In this document: piece after piece, positions 1 through 8,884 of the stretch
Layout of the letters: each line of letters begins with the position of its first letter
Position numbering within the stretch: position 1 is the stretch's first letter
NCBI RefSeq assembly: GCF_004795915.1
Contig: NZ_CP039253.1
Location: forward strand, 3,871,501 to 3,935,500
Length of the DNA stretch: 64,000 nt
Direction: 5' to 3'
From: Rhodococcus sp. PAMC28707
Lineage (GTDB): Bacteria > Actinomycetota > Actinomycetes > Mycobacteriales > Mycobacteriaceae
Notes under the pieces: model-generated
What the model was told of the DNA's origin: nothing
What the model saw: the letters and a program-made list of their open reading frames with translations, nothing else
Database searches by the model: none
Position numbers and translations under genes: made by a program

Positions 1-1372
1 TGTCCGCCGTGCCGCTGCCGTCACTGACTCCTTTGGTGGGTCCGCCCGCGTCTCCGCCGCCCCAGGCGTAGGTGGTGCCGAGCCATGCTGTCGCGGCGGC
101 GACGACGTTCTGCCCGAACGGGCCACCGGGGACCAGTCCCGGACCGCTGTCGGCGATGGCTACGGAGAATTCTTCGGCGGCGCTGCGCGGGATCTTCGCG
201 ACGTAGTCGAGGGTTTCGGTGTTCTGGCAGACCTGGCCGCCGGCGAGGGTGTCGCCGGGCCCGCAGTTGTACATCGAGAGATACAGCTCGGTCAGATCAC
301 CGCGCAGTGTCCCGGCGGCGAGGCCGTCTTTAGCGATGCCGGCGAGTTCGCAGTCGTAGGCGGCCTGGCTCATCACCGCGTCGGCGATGCTGCGGGTGTC
401 TTTGCGGCCGTCACCGTCTCCGTCGACGGCCTTCGTTGCCCAAGTGGCGGGCATGAACTGCGCGGGCCCGTCCGCGCCGGATTGTGCATTGTGGGCGCCG
501 GTGTTGAAGTTTCCTTCTTGTTTGAGCTGCGCGGCCACGAGGGGGGCGGTGACTTCGGCGCACACGGTGCCGGCTTTGACCACCCACGGTTCGAACTCGG
601 CCGGTACCGATCCGGGGCGTAGTCCGGTGGTGCCGACGGGTTGTCCGCAGCCGGGCTTGACCGAGGCGGCGAGTTTCACGTCCCGGCTCGACACCGATGA
701 TTTCGGTGTCGTGGACGGGCTGGCGGCAGGGGCGGCGAGTACGTCGGTGCCGGCGTCCGGCGGCGACTGCGCGGTGGATCCGGCGAGCCATCCGACGGGG
801 TCGACCGGGCTCGAACCCGGCGCGAGGCGGGTTCCGGGCCAGACCTCGAAGTGCAGATGTGGGCCGGTGGATTGTCCTGCGTTGCCGACCTTGCCGATCG
901 GGTCACCGGCGGCAACGATCTGGCCCTGAGCGACGCCGACGCCGTCATCGTTCATGTGGCCGTAAACAGTGGAGAGTGATTGTCCGTTGACGACGGTGTC
1001 GATGATGATCCAGTTGCCGAAGCCGGTGGCGTGGCCGGCTTCGGCGACGGTGCCGTCGGTGGCGGCGTGGATCGGGGTGCCGATGGGTGCGGAGTAGTCC
1101 TGGCCTTGGTGGCCTTCCTGTGCGCCGGTGACCGGGTTGGTTCGCGGCCCGAACCCGCTGGTGGCTTGATAGGTGCCCTCGCGCAGGGGCATGAGGACCG
1201 TCCCCGAATGCGCCGCGGTGTTACTGCCGGCCGGTAGGCAGGTGCCTTCGTCTGCTGGCGGTGTGCGATCTCCGGAGAGGGCAGCGAACAGGGCGGTCGC
1301 GACGAGGACGGCGACCAGTACGGCGCCGAGCGTGCCGATGCCTTTCCCGCTGCCGTGCTGCGATGCTGCCAT
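1..1372 (-). CDS. Cell-wall hydrolase, M23 peptidase + lytic transglycosylase + NlpC/P60 (partial)
   Basis: The open frame runs off the window edge, so the C-terminus is missing; about 457 codons are visible. Residues 13-33 form a signal anchor. An M23 (lysostaphin-type) domain follows, with zinc ligands H88, D92 and the HLH at 172-174. An SLT-like lytic transglycosylase domain has its likely catalytic Glu at 286 and the GPAQFMPATW motif at 302-311. A C40 NlpC/P60 domain begins near residue 420, but the window ends before its catalytic Cys. It should cut peptidoglycan peptides and glycan strands outside the membrane. Such multi-domain hydrolases often accompany actinobacterial conjugation or secretion machines (family knowledge). 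The start ATG has GAGGAC about 7 bases upstream. It is the last gene of the leftward run that starts at 7608. Confidence 0.85.
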   Translation of the reverse strand, partial: MAASQHGSGKGIGTLGAVLVAVLVATALFAALSGDRTPPADEGTCLPAGSNTAAHSGTVLMPLREGTYQATSGFGPRTNPVTGAQEGHQGQDYSAPIGTPIHAATDGTVAEAGHATGFGNWIIIDTVVNGQSLSTVYGHMNDDGVGVAQGQIVAAGDPIGKVGNAGQSTGPHLHFEVWPGTRLAPGSSPVDPVGWLAGSTAQSPPDAGTDVLAAPAASPSTTPKSSVSSRDVKLAASVKPGCGQPVGTTGLRPGSVPAEFEPWVVKAGTVCAEVTAPLVAAQLKQEGNFNTGAHNAQSGADGPAQFMPATWATKAVDGDGDGRKDTRSIADAVMSQAAYDCELAGIAKDGLAAGTLRGDLTELYLSMYNCGPGDTLAGGQVCQNTETLDYVAKIPRSAAEEFSVAIADSGPGLVPGGPFGQNVVAAATAWLGTTYAWGGGDAGGPTKGVSDGSGTAD

Positions 1373-1515
1373 GGTGCATGTCCTCACGATCGAGTGCGAT
1401 CAGTGCCCGCCCGGACACCTTCTTCTGTGCTGCAATGTGTTTCGGTTTCGTGCTGGTTCTCGTCTCGGCTGCCCGCCCGGCCGCCGATATGAGGGTGGTT
1501 GTCGTCGAAGAGTGC

Positions 1516-3576
1516 TCAGCCGCCGATCTTTTGGGTGAAAAAATCAACGAGCCATTGCAGGGCGCTACGGCCGGTGGAGTCGACGGTGAAATCGGCGTAG
1601 GACTGGTGCGCGCCGGACGCCAGAAAGGTTGCTGCGTCGACGCCGGCGCCGACCAGTTCGGCCGCGTCGCCGGCGCCCGGTGAGGATGAGAGGGAGACGA
1701 GACTGCCTGTCAGCCCGGCGAAGTCGCCGGTGGAGGCTTGTTGGCCGATAGCCACGGACTGCCCGGTCGCCTGGGTCTGCGCGCCGAGCTGGTCGGGACT
1801 GGTCTTCGATGCCGACCCGGAGAGGACGCCCACGGCGACGGATGCGAGATCGAGTCCGATCGGCAGGAGTTCGGCAGCAGCGGCGAGGTTGCCGGTTTCG
1901 ATGATCTTCCAGGCGACTTCCTGGATGGCGCCGACGTCGTTGGCGAGGCGAATGACATCGACGTTGCCGAGCAGACCGAGGACCAGTGAGGCGATCTGTG
2001 CCGATCCGGACGGGTCGGGAATCATCGCCACCAGCCCCGAGAGGGTGCGCAGGTCGACTCCGGCCGCCATCTTCACGATCGGGGCGAACTGGTTGTTGAG
2101 CTCCCCGGCGATCTGGTGTGCGCCCTGGACGTCGAGGGCCGCGACTTTCTGCGGTAGAGCGATGAGATTGTCGACGATGCCCTGGTAGTCCATGGAGGTG
2201 AAACCGTTAGCGACGTTGACGATCTGGTTGACCACGGTTTTCGGTTTGAGGAGCGAGAGGACCTGTGTCGCTGAGGTCAACGCGTCCGGGGAGACGGATT
2301 GCAACGGTGCGATCTGACCGGTGAGTGTCTGCGCGGTGTCTGCCAGTCCAGCGGTGGTGGCGGTGCCGCCGAGCACCGAGGATGCGCTGTCCGCGATCGC
2401 GGTAGCCGACTGCACGGCCCCAGGAAGGTCGATCTGATCGAGGGCATCGAGGACTGTGGAGGTGTGTGCTTCCGGGGAGCCGGCCGGTGCGGTATCGAGA
2501 GCCGATCGGATGCCGGGGTTCGCGGCGATCATCGACTGCGCGTCCGCGACCGGCGTCAAGGTGTTCAGCAGCGACGTTGCGGAGGCTTCGACACCGGCGA
2601 CCTGCGACTGGCTTCGGTTGGCGCCGACGGACGCCGGGAGCGTGCCGATGCGCTGTCCGAGTGTGGTGGCGGTGCTCGCCGCACCGGTGAGGTCGACGCG
2701 GGAGAAGTCCGAGACGAGCGAGGACGCGAGATCCGCAGTTCCCCCCGTAGTGGTGCCGGCCTGAGCTGCACCGGGTGTCGCAGCTTCGGAGCCGGTCACA
2801 CCGCCCTGCGCAGCGCCGCCGCTGGTCAGCGATACCGACGCGGCGGCGGAAGACTCGGCGGGCTTGTTGGCGAGGACCTTGCCCAGTCCGGCGAGTAGGC
2901 CGTCGCTGCCGGCGTTCGTGGAGCAGTACAGATCGGTCGGGGCGCAGAACTGCTTGACCAGCGGTGCCAGCGATCCGAACCCTTCGGGCCGGACGCCGCC
3001 GATGCCCTGACCGTCGACCTTCGGACCGACCAGCGTGCCCCCGGCCGTGCCCTGGTGCGGGTCGGCGACCAATCCGACACCGAGGATCCGGGCCGCTGGG
3101 ATGACCCCTGTCCCGTTTCCGATGTCGGCTGCAACATCGCCGGCCGCGTCGGCGCCCTGGGAGTAGCCGGCGAGCAGGAACTTCGAGGCCGGGCAGGCGG
3201 AGGTGAAGATGTTGTTGATCGAATTCTTGCCGGTTTGTTTGCTGCCAAAGTAGGTGCGGCCCTGATCGAACGCCGATGCCGAGTACGCCGGGTAGTACAC
3301 CTCGATGGCGTTGCCGTACTTCTGCTTCAAGGAATCACCGACCATCGCGAGCATGCCCACCGGAGTGCTCGGGTTCGCGGCTGCGTTCGTCTCCCACGTC
3401 CCGGGTGTCATGACGGCGACATACTTCGCGCAGCCCGTCGCCGCGGTCTGCGACGGGGCCGCCTGCACCGGCGCGGCGGCCGAGAGGAGTACCGCCAAGA
3501 CCGCCCCAGCGGTGGCAGCCGAGCGTGCGGCGCGGCGGCGCCGCGGGCTACCGGCGAGAGGGGTCCTGCGGGTCAT
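1516..3576 (-). CDS. Secreted cutinase-family hydrolase with a large internal insertion
   Basis: The 686-residue product starts with a twin-Arg-rich leader and a cleavable signal peptide (about 1-40, ending VQAAP). The cutinase alpha/beta hydrolase fold follows, with nucleophile Ser139 in GYSQG. The Asp is D215 in PTDLYC, and the only good catalytic His is H657 in GAHQSY near the C-terminus. Ordinary cutinases are 200-220 residues long with Asp and His about 12-15 residues apart, so some 400 Ala/Ser/Thr/Gly-rich residues are inserted inside the catalytic domain. The likely role is hydrolysis of envelope lipid or polymer esters outside the cell. The ATG has a strong GAGGAG ribosome site; the open frame upstream of it is not used. 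It lies 38 bases after the ParA-like gene and is probably co-transcribed. Confidence 0.85.
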   Translation of the reverse strand: MTRRTPLAGSPRRRRAARSAATAGAVLAVLLSAAAPVQAAPSQTAATGCAKYVAVMTPGTWETNAAANPSTPVGMLAMVGDSLKQKYGNAIEVYYPAYSASAFDQGRTYFGSKQTGKNSINNIFTSACPASKFLLAGYSQGADAAGDVAADIGNGTGVIPAARILGVGLVADPHQGTAGGTLVGPKVDGQGIGGVRPEGFGSLAPLVKQFCAPTDLYCSTNAGSDGLLAGLGKVLANKPAESSAAASVSLTSGGAAQGGVTGSEAATPGAAQAGTTTGGTADLASSLVSDFSRVDLTGAASTATTLGQRIGTLPASVGANRSQSQVAGVEASATSLLNTLTPVADAQSMIAANPGIRSALDTAPAGSPEAHTSTVLDALDQIDLPGAVQSATAIADSASSVLGGTATTAGLADTAQTLTGQIAPLQSVSPDALTSATQVLSLLKPKTVVNQIVNVANGFTSMDYQGIVDNLIALPQKVAALDVQGAHQIAGELNNQFAPIVKMAAGVDLRTLSGLVAMIPDPSGSAQIASLVLGLLGNVDVIRLANDVGAIQEVAWKIIETGNLAAAAELLPIGLDLASVAVGVLSGSASKTSPDQLGAQTQATGQSVAIGQQASTGDFAGLTGSLVSLSSSPGAGDAAELVGAGVDAATFLASGAHQSYADFTVDSTGRSALQWLVDFFTQKIGG

Positions 3577-3614
3577 GGCGTCTCCTCGGACAAATCGGGG
3601 TGGGGTGAAGTCGG

Positions 3615-4922
3615 TCAGGCGCCGCGGCGGCCGCGGCGACGTTCCCACTGCGAGAGCTGCGGGAGGTCGTTTTCGGGATGCCGATACACCGGCTCGGGGG
3701 CGAAGGAATCGCTGTATTCGAAGGCTGCCTGACGCCGCGCGGCACCGAGCGTGTCCGCGACCAGGGCGGTGACGTTGGTGTACGCCTCGATCGTCGAGGC
3801 GGGCAATTCCTTGTAGTTGATCCGGTCCCCGCGAGCGAGTGCAGGCTCGTACGGCGCTTCGACGAAGTTCCCCTCCAGCACGCCGAGATCGCGGAGATCG
3901 TCGTAGATCATCGCCGACAGTTCCGGTGAGGAATCCGGTGTCATGCAGGTCACCACGACCGTGGAGGCCAGCAAGTGGCCGTAGCCGCGGGCCGCGATGC
4001 CGTCGAGCATCTGATAGACCTGCTTGGCCATGTCCATTCGCAGCGGCAACGGCACCACCAGTGCGTCGGAATGTTGGACCGCCCACTGCCAGTTATCAGC
4101 GAGGGGATTGTTACCGGTGTCGACGATGATCAGATCCCGGTGCCGACGGAGCACGGCCATCACTGCGGCGCATTCATCCCAACCGATGCTGCGGGACTGG
4201 GTTGTCGAATTGTCCGAGGCCAGAATGTCTTCCATCGTCGGCTGGCGGCGCAGGAAGGAGTTCAGTGAACCGGACACCGCCGAGGATGACGCCAGCTCAC
4301 CGGCGTGGGCGAGGAGATCCCACACCGTCAATTCCGGGTCGGTGGTCCGCGCGGCGCGGTCACCGAGGCTTCCGGTGGATTCGCACGCATCCCATACCGT
4401 GACACCCTGACCACGATGTTTCCCGAAGGTGGCACCGAGCATGACTGAGGTGATGGTGTTGCCGGATCCACCTTTCGGGTTGATCACCGACACCACCGAG
4501 CATCCTGAAAGTGGCTGTTGCACAACGCTGACCGACTGACGAAATCGGACTTCGGCGGAGAGGTGCTTGGGGCGCATCTTCGCCCCGAGAGCTGCGTTGA
4601 GCCGCCCGCGCAGTCCCCACGCTGCGGGTTCTGCGGTCAGATCCTCTTCCCGGCGCTCGAACATCTTTGCGCGGTAGAGCGTTTCGGGATCTACATCGGG
4701 AGCCTCGATCGCCGCCAGTGCGTCCTGCCCGACGCCGTAGGGGTCGGGTGTGAGGTCGGAATGGGCGCTCTCGTTGTCGGCCGGGTTGGCAGCTCCGGGG
4801 CGGCGTAGACGCTGATTGCGCAGGTTCACCGCCGATTCGGCGTCGTAGCTCGCGACTGGGTCGACCACTTCGTTCGCGGTATCGATGTGGTCGTCGTCGC
4901 GGTGCGGTTCGCGGGAGGTCAT
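3615..4922 (-). CDS. ParA/MinD-like ATPase with degenerate P-loop
   Basis: The 435-residue cytoplasmic protein has an acidic N-terminal stretch (1-130) and then a MinD/ParA fold. The P-loop reads NPKGGSGNT (148-156). The deviant signature Lys (K150) is kept, but the normal P-loop Lys before Thr is Asn155. A switch-like IIVDTG element follows further on. MinD-like ATPases of this kind occur in actinobacterial ESX and conjugation loci, where they position or energise secretion (family knowledge); the altered lysine makes ATP hydrolysis doubtful. The start ATG overlaps the stop of the upstream gene by one base (TGATG), which indicates translational coupling. Longer in-frame starts exist inside the upstream gene but are unlikely. 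Confidence 0.8.
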   Translation of the reverse strand: MTSREPHRDDDHIDTANEVVDPVASYDAESAVNLRNQRLRRPGAANPADNESAHSDLTPDPYGVGQDALAAIEAPDVDPETLYRAKMFERREEDLTAEPAAWGLRGRLNAALGAKMRPKHLSAEVRFRQSVSVVQQPLSGCSVVSVINPKGGSGNTITSVMLGATFGKHRGQGVTVWDACESTGSLGDRAARTTDPELTVWDLLAHAGELASSSAVSGSLNSFLRRQPTMEDILASDNSTTQSRSIGWDECAAVMAVLRRHRDLIIVDTGNNPLADNWQWAVQHSDALVVPLPLRMDMAKQVYQMLDGIAARGYGHLLASTVVVTCMTPDSSPELSAMIYDDLRDLGVLEGNFVEAPYEPALARGDRINYKELPASTIEAYTNVTALVADTLGAARRQAAFEYSDSFAPEPVYRHPENDLPQLSQWERRRGRRGA

Positions 4923-5578
4923 CACTGCACCTCCGTGCCCTCGTCGACGAGTAGATCGGTGAGCCGGATCTCCTGCCAGGCGCGATGTCCTGGGACCTCG
5001 CACCACACTGAGGCGGGGTTCTCGTCGGTGATGTCGAGTTCTGCGAGGTGGACGCCGTGCTTGGCGGCGACGGCTGCGATGCGGGCGCCGTCGACGTCGG
5101 GGTTGGAGATATGAAGGATCAGGCGGATCGCGGGGACGCCCAGTTCCTCGCGTAGTTTGCCGGCGAGGAACGCGGCCTTGCCTGCGGCGGAGTCGTCGGC
5201 GGAGACTTGGTCACCGCGGCGGAAGATGGCGTCCTTGGCGTGGAATGTTCCGTACCAGGCTGTTTCTTCGCCGTCCCCGACGACTGCGAAGCTCCCGCGT
5301 TCGTCGCCTGCGGCGTAGAGCTTGATGAGCGGCGCGGAGGCTGCGGCTTCGGCGACTTCGTCGGTGACCTGTTCGGATTCTTGGGTGCGCAGCGCGTCGT
5401 AGTCGCGGTCGAGCTGTTTGTAGAGCTCTCGTTTGATCTTCGGCCACATCGACCGTGTGAACAGCCCCGCCGCTTCCGCCCATGAGCGCAATGCAGTGGT
5501 GTCGGCGGCGCGCAACTGCTCCTGTGCTTCTTGGACTGCGGCGGCTGCCTGATCCCATTCGAGCGATGCGCTGGTCAT
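4922..5578 (-). CDS. Hypothetical cytoplasmic protein of the envelope/secretion module
   Basis: The 218-residue protein has no signal peptide or membrane segment. The first 110 residues are helical and charged (many Ala, Glu, Gln and Arg) and look like a coiled coil. The rest is mixed alpha/beta and contains a segment reading RLILHISNPDVDGARIAAVAAKHGV (shown here only by its ends: RLILHI and AAKHGV, near 160-185). I do not recognise the family. The gene is coupled to the ParA-like gene by a one-base stop/start overlap and has AAAGGAA upstream of its ATG. Its position suggests a partner or adaptor of the ATPase. Confidence 0.65.
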   Translation of the reverse strand: MTSASLEWDQAAAAVQEAQEQLRAADTTALRSWAEAAGLFTRSMWPKIKRELYKQLDRDYDALRTQESEQVTDEVAEAAASAPLIKLYAAGDERGSFAVVGDGEETAWYGTFHAKDAIFRRGDQVSADDSAAGKAAFLAGKLREELGVPAIRLILHISNPDVDGARIAAVAAKHGVHLAELDITDENPASVWCEVPGHRAWQEIRLTDLLVDEGTEVQ

Positions 5579-5656
5579 GTCTCTGGTGTTCCTTTCTTCG
5601 GGCTGCTCACCGCGCCGGGTGGCGGTGTTCTCGCAGTTCGGGGCTACTGGCGGGGT

Positions 5657-6271
5657 TCAGGCAGGGTCGATGGAGGCGATGACGTAACGGCCGTCGACGG
5701 TGGTGGTGGTGATGCGTTGGCGGTACTGCACCCCCGGGCCGTTCGGGCCGCTTTCGGTGAGGGTGAGGGTGAAGACACCCGGCCGGAGTGGGTCGATATC
5801 GAGGCAGTACGTCGTACCGGCGGCGACGGTGGCGATACCGGCATCGAGATTCGCGACGACGGTGAACGGTGCTGTCGGCGGCGCTTCGGGGGAGATCAGG
5901 GCGTGAGCGGCTGCGCCGGAGCGCTGCACGTAGTAGGCGTGCTCGAACGCTGCGATGGCTCCGGTTCCGCTGTCCTGATTACCAATCGGCATTGAGCAAT
6001 CAGGTCCGGCAGGGGCCGCGGTCGTTGTCGGTGCCGATCCGGTTGTCGATGCTGTCGCCGTAGTTGAACCCGCTGTCGGGGAGTCGTCGCCGGAGAACGC
6101 GGCGACGAGGGCGCCGGTCAGTAGGGCGCCGACGGCGAGGTAGGCGAAGAGAAGCTTGGGTCGTCGGCGACGGGAGCGGCCGGTCGTTGATCGGGGTGTG
6201 CCCGATGGCATCCCCGACCGGCTGGGGCCGGTAGCGGGGGCGATCGGGGATGCCATGGAGCGTCGCGACAT
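5657..6271 (-). CDS. Membrane-anchored protein with possible NTF2/VirB8-like domain
   Basis: The 204-residue product has an Arg/Ser/Pro-rich cytoplasmic tail (1-38), one membrane helix (about 40-60, LLFAYLAVGALLTGALVAAF) and a Ser/Thr-rich linker. An extracytoplasmic domain of about 110 residues follows, containing two Cys (one in PDCSMP, one in TYCLDI). The order FEHAYYVQRSGAA, strand, YCLDI, strand, YRQRITTT fits an NTF2-like fold such as conjugation TcpC/VirB8 scaffolds, but this is a fold guess from pattern only. It lies between the secreted protein at 6319-7608 and the hypothetical gene at 4922-5578 on the same strand. Confidence 0.6.
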   Translation of the reverse strand: MSRRSMASPIAPATGPSRSGMPSGTPRSTTGRSRRRRPKLLFAYLAVGALLTGALVAAFSGDDSPTAGSTTATASTTGSAPTTTAAPAGPDCSMPIGNQDSGTGAIAAFEHAYYVQRSGAAAHALISPEAPPTAPFTVVANLDAGIATVAAGTTYCLDIDPLRPGVFTLTLTESGPNGPGVQYRQRITTTTVDGRYVIASIDPA

Positions 6272-6318
6272 CTGGCTGGGTCCTTTCCTGGCACATGTGT
6301 TCTGGCGGGACGTGACTT

Positions 6319-7608
6319 TTACGCGGGCAGAAGGTTCGCCTGCAGGTCTGCGAGGGCGGCGTTGGCCTGGTCGAGTACAGGTGCGGCGGCGGTGTTCACC
6401 GCAGTGACCGTGTCCGCGACGGTGGGCTGTTCGAGGACGGTGGAGGTGAATCCCTGAACCGCTTCGTAGGCCGGTTCGGTCCAGACCGACGAATCGGCGT
6501 CAGCGCGCTCGATGATCGGTGCGGCGCTTTCGGCCGCCGTGTTCGCCTGAGCGAGGAGAGTCGGGGCGTCGAGGGTGAGCGGTGCCGGGATCGCCGGGAG
6601 TTGATCGGCATCAGGTCCGGATGGTGGTGCTTCGAGAGTCGGTGGCGCCTGCGGTGCGGGTTCTTCGATCACCGTTGCTTCGCCGCCTGCAGCGGCGGCG
6701 CCGAGTACACCGCCGGTGACTGCGCCGATTGCGGTGGTGGCCAGCACGATCGGTGCGGACAACGCTGCACCGACTCCTGCTCCGGCGACAGCTCCCGCAC
6801 CGGGGATGAACACGTAAACCTGCGGTGCAACGGGGATGACCGGTACTGCGGCGGTAGCGCCGATAGCCAATCCGATTGCTGTGCCGGTTCCGGTGATCAC
6901 TGCGGCAGGTGCGAGGCCGGCCAGCAACCCTGCGGTAGCGCCCCCGATGGCACCGGCGGCCGTGCCGGCGGCGATGCGATCCGCACGCGGCGCATCGGCC
7001 AGACCTTGATCGACGAGGAAGTTTCCGCCGTCTGCCTGAACGGCTTGCAGGGTGTCGCTGACCTGACGGGCGAGTGTCGGATCGACGACGGCCGGGTCGT
7101 ACGGGACGGGATTCGCTCCGACCAGAACGGTGTTCTCCGGCGTTTCGATCGGCACGATCTTCGTCCGCTTGATCGTCGGGGCAGGCGCAGGCTCCGGTTC
7201 CGATGCAGGACCAGGGGTTTCGCTGCCGCCGTCCTGGCCTAGGCCCTGGACCGGGGCTGGGGCGTTCTCGTAGATTGCCGGGGCGGTGTCGTAGGAGGGT
7301 TGCTGGCGGCCCGCGTTGTAGTCGTGGACAGTCCGTGACTCGGAGTAGTCGTAGAGCGGTGTGTAGCCGGGCAAGTACTTCGGCCCTTCGGTGACCACCG
7401 GTGCCGGCGTCACGGGTGCGGGCGTGGTGGTCACTCCAGGTTGCGAACCCTGCGGGCTTGTCACTCCGGGTTGCGACGGTGCAGCGTTGGCGGGCCCGGC
7501 AACCGTCAGGCTGGCGATCGTCACCGCTGCTACCGCCGGAAGAGCCTTGATAATCCGGTCCCGGGTTTTGTGTGAGCGGTGCCGTGCGGGTTCTGGATTC
7601 GTTGTCAT
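6319..7608 (-). CDS. Secreted Pro-rich protein with a glycine/alanine-rich hydrophobic core
   Basis: The 429-residue protein has a signal peptide (cleavage near ANA-AP at about 38), then a Pro/Thr/Tyr-rich stretch. From about 240 to 340 it has long Gly/Ala/Val/Ile-rich segments that could insert into a membrane. The C-terminal region is helical and Ala-rich. I do not recognise a named domain. The ATG used here has GGAAGG about 9 bases upstream; the open frame extends further upstream without a ribosome site. As the first gene of the leftward run it may form an envelope channel or surface layer for the module. Confidence 0.65.
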   Translation of the reverse strand: MTTNPEPARHRSHKTRDRIIKALPAVAAVTIASLTVAGPANAAPSQPGVTSPQGSQPGVTTTPAPVTPAPVVTEGPKYLPGYTPLYDYSESRTVHDYNAGRQQPSYDTAPAIYENAPAPVQGLGQDGGSETPGPASEPEPAPAPTIKRTKIVPIETPENTVLVGANPVPYDPAVVDPTLARQVSDTLQAVQADGGNFLVDQGLADAPRADRIAAGTAAGAIGGATAGLLAGLAPAAVITGTGTAIGLAIGATAAVPVIPVAPQVYVFIPGAGAVAGAGVGAALSAPIVLATTAIGAVTGGVLGAAAAGGEATVIEEPAPQAPPTLEAPPSGPDADQLPAIPAPLTLDAPTLLAQANTAAESAAPIIERADADSSVWTEPAYEAVQGFTSTVLEQPTVADTVTAVNTAAAPVLDQANAALADLQANLLPA

Positions 7609-8210
7609 CGTGTCGATCCCTTCCTGGTGCGACCCGTTTGAGGGGCCGTTCTGGTGAATTCGATTGCGAAGCAGTCTTTCTGGCAACCGGTTGTTCTGGG
7701 ATAGCTCAATAACCGAAGAGTCTTGGTACTGCTCGGATAAGAGGCAGTGGAGGGAGTGGAGGGGGTGGCCTGATAGGCCCGCCCTGTCAAAGCAGACCGG
7801 GACTGTCGCCCGGACCCTCACGTCTGCGCGACTGCATGAACGTTCGGAGCGACCCACTCGGCCAGCACGGTGCCGCCATCGCCGAGGTGTTGATGTGGAC
7901 CGGCGTGGTGTGGTTCGCGGTCGCACGAGCGGGTCGTTCCAAGTCTTTTGTTTGTGATTCGGTCCTGGCAGAAACTCGGAGTGCGCACCGCTGAGACGCT
8001 GTGGTCGCGCGTACCTGAGTTCGAGGGTCTGCTCATCGCGCCATCAGGTTCGATTGCCGCTTCGTGGTCACTCCGATACCCCCAACGGGTCGTGGTTTCT
8101 CATCGCTTCGAGCAAAGCTAGCAAAGAAAAGAAGAAAAAAGAAGATTAAGGCAAGTTTCAATCGATATCGGGCTGTATTTCCGTTGGCAATTAGTTGAAT
8201 CTTCTTTTTA
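7609..8210. other. Intergenic divergent regulatory region
   Basis: No supported gene lies here. The part from about 8100 to 8215 is strikingly A-rich for this GC-rich DNA, with an AAGAAAAGAAGAAAAAAGAA-type purine tract. It separates the leftward module from the rightward HTH-P450 cassette and should hold both promoters. Confidence 0.5.
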
Positions 8211-8245
8211 TTGCTGTGTTGGACGAATGCGCCTATGGTGATGCC
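8211..8245 (+). promoter_or_regulatory. Promoter of the HTH-P450 cassette (leaderless)
   Basis: TTGCTG (8211-8216), 17 bases, TATGGT (8234-8239), then 6 bases to the GTG at 8246. The spacing puts the transcription start on or next to the start codon, so the mRNA is probably leaderless. Confidence 0.6.
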
Positions 8246-8884
8246 GTGGACGGTCCTGGACGGTTAGCTCAGAGTGTGTGGAAGCGCCGCACCGAGTTAG
8301 GCCTTAGTCGGCCGGAGGTGCATAAGCGAGGAGGGCCGTCGGTGCCTACCCTGAGAGACCTCGAAGCCAAAACCGAGCGCACGGTGTCAGCTACGACTTT
8401 GAGCAAACTCGATATTGGGCTGAACTGGGAGCCTGGAAGCGCAGCCGAGGTCTTGGACGGTGGCAAACCGCGCGCTCTGCGCGTGGAAGCCATAGGGAGA
8501 GCAGCGAGCGGCCCGGATGTTGTCTCGGTCGGCATTCCCGTTCTTATCGAGCTTCTGAGTGTCTCCCAGAGCCTCGAAGCGGTGTCCACCGATCGTCGGG
8601 ATATCCCTGAGCTCGAACAGCTCTCCGACAGACTGGCTGCCGCTCTGCATCCTGTTTACGGCGAATATGTAACCGGATTGTTCGAAGCGAACAAACGCGA
8701 ACACGGTTCCCTGTCACCGATTTTTGCAGTCTTCGGGCATCTGCTCGATGAACCCAACGACTCTGACGATTCGATGGAGCGGGAAGAGCGCGCGTATAGA
8801 AGATGGCTTGCGGGCCGTGACCAAGAGCTGTCGGACGACACTCGGTCTCGCTTTGAACAGCGTTTCGAGGGGGATGCACAGTGA
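8246..8884 (+). CDS. XRE-type helix-turn-helix regulator
   Basis: The 212-residue protein opens directly with a helix-turn-helix (about 6-45: RLAQSVWKRR..LGLSRPEV..RGGPSVPTLRDLE). A longer helical C-terminal half probably dimerises or senses a partner. GTG 8246 is chosen because a good promoter ends 6 bases before it and because the HTH begins at once; the upstream ATG at 8195 lacks a ribosome site and adds an unrelated stretch. The gene overlaps the next by four bases (GTGA). It probably controls its own cassette, and may be paired with the ImmA/IrrE-like protease encoded two genes later. Confidence 0.8.
   Translation: MDGPGRLAQSVWKRRTELGLSRPEVHKRGGPSVPTLRDLEAKTERTVSATTLSKLDIGLNWEPGSAAEVLDGGKPRALRVEAIGRAASGPDVVSVGIPVLIELLSVSQSLEAVSTDRRDIPELEQLSDRLAAALHPVYGEYVTGLFEANKREHGSLSPIFAVFGHLLDEPNDSDDSMEREERAYRRWLAGRDQELSDDTRSRFEQRFEGDAQ

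Noticed and set aside
8100-8215. Replication origin or iterons in the A-rich tract
   Set aside because: There are no regular direct repeats, no DnaA-box cluster and no replication protein gene next to it.
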